A stretch of 64,000 nt of DNA from Kuenenia sp039794105 (GTDB taxonomy: Bacteria > Planctomycetota > Brocadiia > Brocadiales > Brocadiaceae): the NCBI RefSeq assembly GCF_039794105.1, contig NZ_JBDIWA010000013.1, positions 1 through 64,000 of the forward strand. Reading direction: 5' to 3'. Both the position numbers and the translations under genes were made by a program. Of this stretch, positions 18,229 through 26,625 are shown in pieces (positions within the stretch are counted from its first letter, which is position 1; every line of letters begins with the position of its first letter). The notes beneath the pieces are model-generated. The model was not told the origin of the DNA, searched no databases, and saw only the letters and a list, made by a program, of their open reading frames with translations.

Positions 18229-19527
18229 TTATCTTCCCACGCATAAATAATGAAAACCCAATTCTTTCATCTCCTTCGGTTCGTATATATTTCTTCCGTC
18301 AACTATATTTGGACATTTTAAAAGTCTTTTTACTTTTTTAAGATCAAGGTCTCTAAACTCGTTCCATTCTGTCACAATCACCAGGGCATCACAGTTTTTA
18401 GCCGCGGAATAAGGATCATCATAATATTTTATCCCTCTAAAGATAGTCTTTGCATTATTCATTGCTTCAGGATCAAAGGCATTAATTTGAGCGCCTGCTT
18501 CCTGCAATTGCTTAATTAACGTTATAGCAGGCGCATCTCTCATATCATCTGTTTTTGGTTTAAACGCCAAACCCCATATAGCAATTTTTTTGTTCTTCAT
18601 TGTGGGAACAAGCGTTTGTATTTTTTCAAAAAGAGACCTCTTTTGTTGTTCATTTACCTCATTAACCGCCGTTAGTATTTTTGCATCAATGCCATTTTCA
18701 TTCATTATTTGTATCAATGCATTTACATCCTTCGGAAAACATGACCCGCCATATCCAATACCTGCCTGGAGAAACCGTGGCCCGATTCTTGAATCTAATC
18801 CAGTCCCCTTCGCAATTTCTTTGATATCTCCACCAACTTTCTCACATAGTTGCGCTAATTCATTCATAAAAGAAATTCTCGTTGCAAGCATTGCATTACT
18901 CGCATACTTAATTAACTCCGCGCTCCTTATATCAGTAAACATAATCGGTTTATCTGTTCTTGAAATACCATTATATATCGATTCCATAATCTTTTTTGCC
19001 TTTTCGCCTTGCACGCCTATTACAATTCGATCCGGGTTGGTAAAATCCTTAATCGCCTCACCCTCTCGCATAAATTCAGGATTCGATACCAAATCAAACC
19101 GTATTGCTTTTTTTTGAAACGATTTTACCACTTTTCCTATTTTTTCTAACGTTCCGACAGGTGCGGTACTTTTATTCACTATAACTTTATACCCATTCAT
19201 GTATTTTCCAATACTTTCAGCAACCGAAATAATAGCAGAAATATCAGCGCAATTATTAAGGTCGGATGGTGTTCCTACCCCAATAAAAATAACGTCTGAT
19301 TTTTGAATGCCTTCTTTAATATTTGTTGTGAAAGTAATCCTTCGCTCTCTTGCATTTCTTTCCAGCATGTCTTTAAGACCGGGTTCATATATAGGAATGA
19401 TACCATTTTTCAAATTATCTATTTTGCTTTTATTAGAATCTACGCATATAACATCGTTGCCCATATCTGCAAGACATGTGCCTGCCACAAGACCTACATA
19501 ACCGCTGCCAATACAACATATTTTCAA
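18229..19527 (-). CDS. ugd: UDP-glucose 6-dehydrogenase
   Basis: A 432-residue protein. N-terminal NAD-binding IGSGYVGLVAGTCLADMGNDVICVDSNKSKI; PAPVGTL-type NKSTAPVGTLEKI; NPEFMREGEAIKDF; and the catalytic Cys in GIGYGGSCFPKDVNALI. The C-terminal domain IAIWGLAFKPKTDDMRDAPAI completes the family. It oxidises UDP-glucose to UDP-glucuronate for surface polysaccharides. Full length. Convergent with the methyltransferase gene on its left; 13 bases separate them. Confidence 0.96.
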   Translation of the reverse strand: MKICCIGSGYVGLVAGTCLADMGNDVICVDSNKSKIDNLKNGIIPIYEPGLKDMLERNARERRITFTTNIKEGIQKSDVIFIGVGTPSDLNNCADISAIISVAESIGKYMNGYKVIVNKSTAPVGTLEKIGKVVKSFQKKAIRFDLVSNPEFMREGEAIKDFTNPDRIVIGVQGEKAKKIMESIYNGISRTDKPIMFTDIRSAELIKYASNAMLATRISFMNELAQLCEKVGGDIKEIAKGTGLDSRIGPRFLQAGIGYGGSCFPKDVNALIQIMNENGIDAKILTAVNEVNEQQKRSLFEKIQTLVPTMKNKKIAIWGLAFKPKTDDMRDAPAITLIKQLQEAGAQINAFDPEAMNNAKTIFRGIKYYDDPYSAAKNCDALVIVTEWNEFRDLDLKKVKRLLKCPNIVDGRNIYEPKEMKELGFHYLCVGR

Positions 19528-19656
19528 TTATCGCCCTCCCCGTATTATTTTTGCCATTATCAGCCTTAAAAAGAAAAAGCAGCAAGATAAATGAAAGGTC
19601 ATTCATCATTACTGCTTTTTCAATGATACCAGATTTTAATTCTCTAAACCGTCACG

Positions 19657-20421
19657 TTATTGCAAAGGATTATTAATGCGTCTCGTCTTAAAAACATGCT
19701 TAGTTTTCCCTATTCTGTACTCGCCATCTACCGACACGATTATTTCTTTTACCATACTGTTTGACGATACATTTTCGGATTCGCCTTCGGTCAGAATAAC
19801 ATCATACGTCAATGACCAATCTTTTATATCCTTATCGGGATCAACAAATATTGATCCGAAATGATTGGTAAGCGAACTAACCTTATCAGTAACAAAGATT
19901 ATTCTGTAGTTGTTAAGGTTAAACATGTGTTCCTGAAATACTTTTGGAGACTGATGGATTGGTTTACATTCAGGAATTAATCCTGAGATTTTTCCAAGAG
20001 GTACCGGCCCATCCGTAAAGTTCACATAGTATTCACTCACACGATATGTTTCCCCACCATTTGATCTGTCAACACCATAATAAATTCTTAATTCTATATT
20101 AGTGTTATTTCTTTTTAAATAGTACAGATCGTGTAGCGGAACATCATACAAAAAAGTTTTTTTCAAACCTTCCTCTTCCTCCGGAGTAACTATTCTGTAT
20201 CTCCTGAAAGGCTCTTCTTCGCAATATAAGTAATTTGGCGTCCCAAACTTCTCCCGAACTGCATTTTTTGTCAACCATAAGATGCCATCTTCCAAACTCT
20301 CTGAAGCGTGCAAGCTACAGACAAAACCAAATAAAATACTGCACAAACTAAAAACCAAGGCCATCGAACGCATTTTCTTTACCATAATTACGAATCCCTT
20401 CCTTAATACAAATATCTTCAC
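19657..20421 (-). CDS. Exported protein of unknown function
   Basis: 254 residues. A basic start (MVKKMRSM, from the internal Met at 20388) followed by ALVFSLCSILFGFVCSLHASES is a clear signal peptide ending near the Ala-Ser site. The mature part contains LTKNAVREKFGTPNYLYCEEEPFRRYRIV and FLYDVPLHDLYYLKRNNTNIELRIYYGVD, suggesting a beta-rich fold of the kind seen in GWxTD-like exported proteins, though no family can be assigned with confidence. Monocistronic; a divergent region of about 270 bases separates it from ispH. Confidence 0.6.
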   Translation of the reverse strand: MKIFVLRKGFVIMVKKMRSMALVFSLCSILFGFVCSLHASESLEDGILWLTKNAVREKFGTPNYLYCEEEPFRRYRIVTPEEEEGLKKTFLYDVPLHDLYYLKRNNTNIELRIYYGVDRSNGGETYRVSEYYVNFTDGPVPLGKISGLIPECKPIHQSPKVFQEHMFNLNNYRIIFVTDKVSSLTNHFGSIFVDPDKDIKDWSLTYDVILTEGESENVSSNSMVKEIIVSVDGEYRIGKTKHVFKTRRINNPLQ

Positions 20422-20693
20422 TAAATTTAATACAAAAAAAGCTGTTTTAAGTAGTCAGGCTACTCCTGAAATCAAAGTAAGCCGAAGTATATAAATTATC
20501 AATAAATTTGTCAATTAATAATTGAGAAATTAAAATCGCCAATTATTTCAATAGCGAAAGCGCCTCTCATTTAAAATCATTGACAACCAATATGGCAATT
20601 GATAGAATTCTGTCTAAAAATTATAAATCTTGAAGATACTTGAGCTTATGTCTGCTATAGTAATATTGTTTAAATTTCTTTTTGGAGTTATCC

Positions 20694-22436
20694 TTGAAAG
20701 TTTTTGTTGCTAAAACCGCTGGTTTTTGTATGGGTGTCCGGAGGGCAATGGATATCCTGCTCGATGCGGCGAATGAGAAAAATATTGGCGCTAAAGTTTA
20801 TACAGACGGTCCGTTAATCCATAATCCGCAAGTGCTTGAATATCTTGAAAAAAGAGACCTTCACATTGTTAATGATACTACAGACCTCTCGAATAGCACG
20901 GTTGTCATCAGAGCGCATGGAGTGACTCCTTCCCGAAGAGAGGAAATCGAAAGTAAAGGCGCAAAAGTATGCGACGCTACCTGTCCGCATGTAATGAGGG
21001 TGCAATCTATTATCAAAAAGTATGCCGCACAGGGATATTCGACAATAATTGTCGGTGATAATGGACATGCAGAGGTGGTAGGATTACTCGGTTATGCCGA
21101 AGGAAGAGGGCATGTAGTTGAAAACATGGAAAATATAGAACTACTTCCCCCGATGGATAAGGTATGCATTGTCGCCCAAACAACGCAAGACAGGCATTTA
21201 TTTAAGAGGGCTATCGATGAAATAAAAAGGCGTTATCCGAATTCAGAATCTTTTGAAACTATTTGCAGTTCCACCTACAAAAGACAGGATGAAGTAGTGA
21301 ATCTCTGTAAATCTGTAGATGCAATGATTGTTGTTGGAGGCAGGGGAAGCGCAAATACAACACGGCTAGTCACAATATGCGAATCACAGGGAACTCCGAC
21401 ATTTCACGTTGAAACAGACTCAGAAATAGATCTCAATAAACTAAAAGATTTTAATACCATTGGCGTTACTGCAGGCGCATCAACACCAAATTGGATGATA
21501 AAAAGGGTTGTTGACAAGGTAAGAACATACAAAGTCAATAAATACCAAAAAATCTTATTTGCCACAAAAAATATCTTCAACTTTTTAATAGGCAGTTGCA
21601 CCTATGTAGGGTTAGGTGCGGCAAGCATGAGTTATTCGTGTGCACTGCTGCTTGGTGTTCAGCCAAGATTGATTTTTTGCATAATCGCCGCTCTTTTCAT
21701 TTTTTCAATGCAGGTGCTTAATCATTTTGCCAATAAAGAATCCGTGGCGCTCAACGAGCCGGCGCGGGCAAAATTTTACGAAAAGAAGCAGGTCCTTTTT
21801 GTTATTTTGGGTATATTAGGAGCGGCCTTATCTTCAATTCTTGGGCTATACCACGGTAAATCCATCTTTTTTTGTATTTTTCTCGCCAGCCTTTTTGGTA
21901 TTTTTTACCGGCTGCAAATTATACCAAAGAGTTTTTCCGGTTTTATCCGTTACAGAAGCCTTGAGCAAATACCGGGTTCAAAAGAGATTTTCTACGGCAT
22001 CGCCTGGGCAGCAAGCACCGCTTTAATTCCTTTTCTGGGTGTACGGAGAGACTTCATACCGGCGCTTGCCATTGCTCTTGCATTCGCATTCAGTCTCGCT
22101 TTTATACGCGCTGTCGTTCTTGATATTCGGGATATTCAGGGGGACCGCATTTTGGGCAAAGAAACCATTCCTATTGCAATTGGAAAAGAACGCACAAAAA
22201 AAATTCTTGTTAGCATTACCCTTTTCATGGCATTTCTTCTCATAGCAGGCACACACCTTGGATGGATATCAACGCTGGGATATTTTTTGCTTCCGTGCAT
22301 AGCGTATGCCTCCGGTTATCAATATCTTTTCCAAAAAAGAATAATAACTGAAGGATTGCTGCTGGAAACGATAGCAGATTTTAATTTTATTTTTGCCGGT
22401 CTTATGGCGATTTTATGGCAATCTTTAACTTTTTAA
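20694..22436 (+). CDS. ispH: IspH fused to UbiA-type prenyltransferase
   Basis: 580 residues from the TTG at 20694, which has GGAG six bases upstream. Residues 1-280 are HMB-PP reductase: cluster cysteines Cys12 (AGFCMGV), Cys97 (DATCPHV) and Cys191 (TICSSTYKRQ), and the HAE motif at 125-127. IspH ends normally near there. Residues about 290-580 are a polytopic UbiA domain with eight or nine hydrophobic segments. Its second Asp motif is intact (DIRDIQGDRILGKETIPIAIGK), but the first is changed to NHFAN (343-347) from the usual NxxxD. IspH makes IPP and DMAPP; UbiA enzymes attach prenyl chains to aromatic or polar acceptors in the membrane. No stop or start separates the halves. Confidence 0.9.
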   Translation: MKVFVAKTAGFCMGVRRAMDILLDAANEKNIGAKVYTDGPLIHNPQVLEYLEKRDLHIVNDTTDLSNSTVVIRAHGVTPSRREEIESKGAKVCDATCPHVMRVQSIIKKYAAQGYSTIIVGDNGHAEVVGLLGYAEGRGHVVENMENIELLPPMDKVCIVAQTTQDRHLFKRAIDEIKRRYPNSESFETICSSTYKRQDEVVNLCKSVDAMIVVGGRGSANTTRLVTICESQGTPTFHVETDSEIDLNKLKDFNTIGVTAGASTPNWMIKRVVDKVRTYKVNKYQKILFATKNIFNFLIGSCTYVGLGAASMSYSCALLLGVQPRLIFCIIAALFIFSMQVLNHFANKESVALNEPARAKFYEKKQVLFVILGILGAALSSILGLYHGKSIFFCIFLASLFGIFYRLQIIPKSFSGFIRYRSLEQIPGSKEIFYGIAWAASTALIPFLGVRRDFIPALAIALAFAFSLAFIRAVVLDIRDIQGDRILGKETIPIAIGKERTKKILVSITLFMAFLLIAGTHLGWISTLGYFLLPCIAYASGYQYLFQKRIITEGLLLETIADFNFIFAGLMAILWQSLTF

Positions 22437-22456
22437 TTCGATAAAGTAAGGCGTGT

Positions 22457-23155
22457 ATGGAAACATTAAATAAATTTTTCAATCTATTAAAAACAGACAT
22501 CCGAAAAAGGATGTTAACGGGCTTGTTATTAATCCTCCCCATTTATGTAACCTTTTTTGTTGTAAAATTTCTCTTTAGTTTTATTGGGGGGACTCTTTCT
22601 CCACTTATAAAAAGAATTTTTCTTCTGTTTGACGCCGAACTGCCAAAAACATCTGCCGATGAATTTATAATTACGTTCATCGGGCTTATCTTCACATTTG
22701 CCTCATTGTATTTTATAGGTATCTTCGCTGCAAATATTATCGGCAAATCAATAATTCATTATTCTGAAAACCTTTTAACAAAAACACCTGTCATAAGCAA
22801 TATTTATTCCACCGTGAAACAAATCGTACACGCAGTAAGCCTCCCCGGCAAACAAGCTTTCAAACGTGTTATTATACTGGATTTTCCAAAAGAAGGCACA
22901 AAAGCAATTGGTTTTGTAACAGGCAGTGTAAAAGAGAACGGCAAGGAAATATTTATTAGTGTTTTTGTACCAACCACTCCAAACCCCACATCTGGTTTTT
23001 TGATATATACGACAGAAGATGCGGTGATAGACACAAACCTTACCGTTGAAGATGCATTTAAAACACTGCTGTCTGGCGGCGTATTAACCCCTAAACAATT
23101 TGCAACAATTTTAAAAACACCGCCGGACATGAAGCCTTCTGATAAAAATACCTGA
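22457..23155 (+). CDS. DUF502 membrane protein
   Basis: A 232-residue protein with two membrane segments (MLTGLLLILPIYVTFFVVKFLFSFIGG and FIITFIGLIFTFASLYFIGIFAANIIG) and the DUF502 core TPVISNIYSTVKQIVHAVS ... FKRVIILDFPKEGTKAIGFVTG ... ISVFVPTTPNPTSGFLIYTTEDAV. Function unknown, with a role in envelope or trafficking proposed for relatives. It starts 20 bases after the IspH-UbiA stop, with a possible TAAGG ribosome site, and is likely in the same operon. Confidence 0.88.
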   Translation: METLNKFFNLLKTDIRKRMLTGLLLILPIYVTFFVVKFLFSFIGGTLSPLIKRIFLLFDAELPKTSADEFIITFIGLIFTFASLYFIGIFAANIIGKSIIHYSENLLTKTPVISNIYSTVKQIVHAVSLPGKQAFKRVIILDFPKEGTKAIGFVTGSVKENGKEIFISVFVPTTPNPTSGFLIYTTEDAVIDTNLTVEDAFKTLLSGGVLTPKQFATILKTPPDMKPSDKNT

Positions 23156-23560
23156 ACCACTTCGCACTATATGCTCTGTATGTTGCATATCAAAATCAGC
23201 ATTTGGAACTTTTTGTACAACCCCCGTGTTCCCCATATTGAATGAAAATAAGTGCACTAATTTTCAAATATGTAAAAAATGTCATGTTTACTCTTGAGAA
23301 GTGCTAAAAGGATTGTAGTTATGATGTGATTGCCATGACTGGTGGGTATGGAGAGGCTTCGATGCATCAAGTTTTCGGGAAGACAGAAAACCAACCTGTC
23401 GGCGAGCATCGTTCAGGCAGGTCACAAACATTCCCCGGTACACCGGTTCTTTAAATGGGAGATTACTCTCTTTTGAACAAGAATAGCGTTAGGGACAGAG
23501 AAATGCACGATAGGTACTTTGTTTTTTTATGTTCTTATGGGATACCCTTGTAACTTTAGA
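23156..23560. other. 400-base intergenic region, unassigned
   Basis: No ORF with family features. Bases about 23335-23450 are more GC-rich than their surroundings and contain short complementary stretches (GGTTTTCTGTCTTCCCG-like pairing across 23370-23395; CCTGTC/GACAGG-type words), which could be a structured RNA, but no known class was recognised. It separates convergent transcription units. Confidence 0.4.
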
Positions 23561-24976
23561 TCAATTATGTATAGGTTTATCAACTATTGAATGAGCGGCC
23601 TCAAATAAAGCCTCTGAAAGGGTAGGATGCGGGAATATAGCATTTGATATTTCCTGAACCGTACCTTCTAAAATAGAATTAAGCGAAACTCCCCACATCC
23701 ACTCTCCTACATGAGGACCTATTGCATGCACTCCCAGAACTTCACCATATTTTTCTTCCGAAACAATTTTTACAAAACAGTCCAACGACTCTCCTTCAAT
23801 TATTGCCATACTGTTCGCAGCAAAAGGAAATTTTCCGATTTTCACCTTGTATCCCATTTCCTCAGCCTCTTTTTGTGTAAGACCAATACTCGCTACTTGA
23901 GGAAAACCGTAAACAACTCTTGGAATATTTTTACGGTTTGTGATGTGCATATCTTTCCCTGTAAGATGAGTTACCGACAAGATGCCATCATTTATTGCTT
24001 TGTGCGCGAGAAGTGGAGGCCCTGTAATATCGCCAATTGCATACATACCGCTTTGGCTAGTTTCCATAACTTCATTCGTCTGTAAATATTTTCCATCAAA
24101 ATTTAACGCTAGTTCCTTTATGCCTGGGTCATCCAACAGCGGCCTTCTTCCTACCGCCAGCAGTAATAAATCCGCACTCAAAAATTCTTTGTTTCCGGCA
24201 ATATCTTTGCCGTTATTAATCTCTATTGTAATGCCATTCTCTACTACTACTTTTTCCAAAGAGGTTTTAGGCAAAATATTTATCCCTCTGCGTATAAGCA
24301 GTTTTTCCAAGGCTTCACTGATTTCCCTATCCTCGGAAGGCAAGATGTTCTCCAGAAACTCTAAAACCGTAACCTTTGTTCCCAACGCATTAAAGAGACA
24401 GGCAAATTCAATCCCAACCGCACCGCCACCGGCAATAATCATCGATTTTGGGATTTCTTCCCGCATAAGAATGTCATCGCTGGTAAGTACATATTTTTTA
24501 TCATAAGGTATGTTTTTGGGGATGAAAGGAACAGAACCTGTGGCAAGTATAACATTTTTTGCCTTTATCCGGTTTGTTTCTATACTATCGCTGACTATTG
24601 AAACTTCCTGATTAGATATGATACGCCCTTCGGCGCTGAAGACATCGACATTGTTTTTTTTTAAAAGGGACTGAACTCCCTGAAACAAGCGTTTAACAAC
24701 ATATTCTTTGCGCCGATGTATTAGAGGATAATCGACATTCAAACTGCCGGTAATGATTCCGTATTCACCTGCATTAGCAAACTTTCTGTAAAGTTCCGCA
24801 GAGTACAACAGCGTTTTTGTGGGAATACAACCCTTATGCAGGCATATACCACCGACTTTCTCTTTTTCAATTAAAGCAGTTTTTAAGCCGGATTGAGCGG
24901 CTTTTATTGCCGCAACATAACCTGCAGGCCCTCCTCCAATGATAGCAAGATCAAAGGCTGTGTTGCTCACAGGCAA
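23561..24976 (-). CDS. lpdA: Dihydrolipoamide dehydrogenase
   Basis: 471 residues. FAD-binding IIGGGPAGYVAAIKAAQSG; redox-active disulfide Cys45/Cys50 in GGICLHKGCIPTK; NAD-binding GGGAVGIEFACLF; second FAD motif MYAIGDITGPPLLAHKA; catalytic His-Glu dyad in FPHPTLSEAL. It reoxidises lipoamide in 2-oxoacid dehydrogenase or glycine-cleavage complexes. Start is TTG at 24976, right after the stop of the 42-residue membrane peptide, whose 3' end contains the AGGAGG site. It is thus translationally linked to the lipid cluster. No lipoyl-bearing E2 or H protein lies nearby, so a role as electron carrier to the cluster is possible but unproven. Confidence 0.95.
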   Translation of the reverse strand: MPVSNTAFDLAIIGGGPAGYVAAIKAAQSGLKTALIEKEKVGGICLHKGCIPTKTLLYSAELYRKFANAGEYGIITGSLNVDYPLIHRRKEYVVKRLFQGVQSLLKKNNVDVFSAEGRIISNQEVSIVSDSIETNRIKAKNVILATGSVPFIPKNIPYDKKYVLTSDDILMREEIPKSMIIAGGGAVGIEFACLFNALGTKVTVLEFLENILPSEDREISEALEKLLIRRGINILPKTSLEKVVVENGITIEINNGKDIAGNKEFLSADLLLLAVGRRPLLDDPGIKELALNFDGKYLQTNEVMETSQSGMYAIGDITGPPLLAHKAINDGILSVTHLTGKDMHITNRKNIPRVVYGFPQVASIGLTQKEAEEMGYKVKIGKFPFAANSMAIIEGESLDCFVKIVSEEKYGEVLGVHAIGPHVGEWMWGVSLNSILEGTVQEISNAIFPHPTLSEALFEAAHSIVDKPIHN

Positions 24977-25105
24977 TTATTCCTCCTTTTTCCATGCAAA
25001 TAGTATCACAAAGATAAGGGCTATCGTAACAATCAGAATAAATTTTGGGCTAACATCCGGAATAATTGATTTTTCCATAGATAAAGACAATAATTTGCCT
25101 ATCAT
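24977..25105 (-). CDS. 42-residue single-pass membrane peptide
   Basis: Reads MIGKLLSLSMEKSIIPDVSP, then a hydrophobic span KFILIVTIALIFVILFAW, and ends KKEE. A clear AGGAG site lies a proper distance before the ATG at 25105, and the stop TAA abuts the TTG start of lpdA. One transmembrane helix with a short cytosolic basic/acidic tail (N-out by the positive-inside rule). No family recognised. Its place between the radical SAM gene and lpdA suggests a membrane anchor or small subunit for the cluster. Confidence 0.7.
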   Translation of the reverse strand: MIGKLLSLSMEKSIIPDVSPKFILIVTIALIFVILFAWKKEE

Positions 25106-25163
25106 TTCATTTCTCCTTTCCTACACGTTTACTTTGTATTAAATATCCAAAAATACCTTGTTG

Positions 25164-26621
25164 TTATGTGGCGATGCTTTCTACCAGTGGTTTCGATACA
25201 GACACAGAATTTGATTTATAATAATCTTTATAATAATCGCCGGAATCATATAATAATCTTAAATTTTCCAATACCTGACTGAATACCTGTTGCCAATCAG
25301 AACCTACACGAAAAGCAAACATGGAATTTCTGGGATTGTTCGTAGTTTTAATAGAATTTCTAAAACGTTTCCTCAAATTATTTCCTGCATAAATATGATC
25401 ATAAACATATTGCATTCCTTCGATAAAATCCTCCAATGTCATGTCTACCAACCGATGGACAACATGTGCTGTATCATAATATTCCCAATCATCCGGATAG
25501 TTTTTCCTGAATATTCTCTTTTCCGAATCCAACCTTTGATACAACTGCGTTTTTGGAAAAGGACAGTTAATGCCAAAGGTCAAAATGTCTATGTTATTTT
25601 CCAATATAAAATCTGTCATCCTTTTAAAAGAATCTTTGCCGTCCCCATCAGCCCCAAAAACTACCGAACCCCAGGCAACCAAACCCGCATCATGTATTTT
25701 CTGAATACAATCATAATAGCTGTCTGTGCCCAGCTTTAAATTTACCTTTTTATTCATTTTTTCTAAAACGGTTTCATTGGTCGACTCTATGCCCATAAGC
25801 ATGCCAAAACAACCGCTTTTCGCCATATAATCTAATGTTTCCTTATCTTGCGAAATATTTAAAGCCGTAAACCCTAACCAGTCTTTTTGAAGATTGCGGT
25901 CAACCATGCCTTTAAAAAGATTTCTCGCCCTTTCATTTGACCGCTTCCCATGTCCATAAAAATTATCCTCTGCCAGCATGAGTCCCTTATAATCAGTCGC
26001 TGCTAACTCTTCCAATACATCTTCATAAGGTCTTTCCCTGAATTTTCTTCCCTGAAATGTAGGAACACTGCAAAAATCACAATAATTCGGGCACCCCTTC
26101 GTAGTGACAATAGAAGAAAACTTATAATCATATTTTTTCTTCATAAACTCTCTGTCAGGGAAAACCCTTTTCATCAAATTCAACGGCGGCAAACCGCCAT
26201 CGTAAACCTTATTTAACTTTCCCGATTCAAAGTCCTTTATTACCCGTGGCCATACTTCCTCTGCTTCACCAATAAAAACAGTATCCACGTACTTTGAAGC
26301 CTCTTCAGGCATTACAGACGCATGTATGCCCCCCATTATTACCGTCATGCCTTTCCTTTTACATGCAGTAGCAATTTTGTATGCCCTGGGAGATTGGTAG
26401 GTCACTGAGGTAATACAAACAAGGTCCACCGGTGCAAAAGTAAGTTCACCATTATCATCAATTGCCAGTTCAATATTTTCATCAATAACATCAAATTCCC
26501 AATCACCTGGCGTAAGGGCCTTAATATAAGCAAGGTTTAACGGCATCTGAACAATTACCGTAATACTCTCTTCTCCATGCCTCCCAGGCTTATGTGGATT
26601 AATGAGCATCATTTTTTTCAT
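25164..26621 (-). CDS. B12-binding-type radical SAM protein of the lipid cluster
   Basis: 485 residues. The N-terminal 140 residues have the cobalamin-binding-type Rossmann layout (MLINPHKPGRHGEES ... VDLVCITSVTYQSPRAY ... VIMGGIHASVMPEEA ... FIGEAEEVWP) seen in BchE/HpnJ-like enzymes. The 4Fe-4S cluster motif is Cys177, Cys181, Cys184 (TTKGCPNYCDFCSVP). The barrel continues with MLAEDNFYG, GFTALNIS and GCFGMLMGIESTNETVLEKMNK. Such enzymes perform radical C-C bond formation, methylation or oxidation on lipids or porphyrins. Four bases separate it from the upstream CrtI-like gene. It is a candidate for ring formation in ladderane synthesis, as proposed for anammox clusters; the reaction is not demonstrated. 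Confidence 0.85.
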   Translation of the reverse strand: MKKMMLINPHKPGRHGEESITVIVQMPLNLAYIKALTPGDWEFDVIDENIELAIDDNGELTFAPVDLVCITSVTYQSPRAYKIATACKRKGMTVIMGGIHASVMPEEASKYVDTVFIGEAEEVWPRVIKDFESGKLNKVYDGGLPPLNLMKRVFPDREFMKKKYDYKFSSIVTTKGCPNYCDFCSVPTFQGRKFRERPYEDVLEELAATDYKGLMLAEDNFYGHGKRSNERARNLFKGMVDRNLQKDWLGFTALNISQDKETLDYMAKSGCFGMLMGIESTNETVLEKMNKKVNLKLGTDSYYDCIQKIHDAGLVAWGSVVFGADGDGKDSFKRMTDFILENNIDILTFGINCPFPKTQLYQRLDSEKRIFRKNYPDDWEYYDTAHVVHRLVDMTLEDFIEGMQYVYDHIYAGNNLRKRFRNSIKTTNNPRNSMFAFRVGSDWQQVFSQVLENLRLLYDSGDYYKDYYKSNSVSVSKPLVESIAT

Positions 26622-26625
26622 ATTT

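Noticed and set aside
23330..23450. SRP RNA or 6S RNA
   Set aside because: Signature loops of neither RNA were found; left as an unassigned region.
23561..24976. Mercuric or glutathione reductase
   Set aside because: The HPHPTLSEAL end and the overall length fit lipoamide dehydrogenase best.
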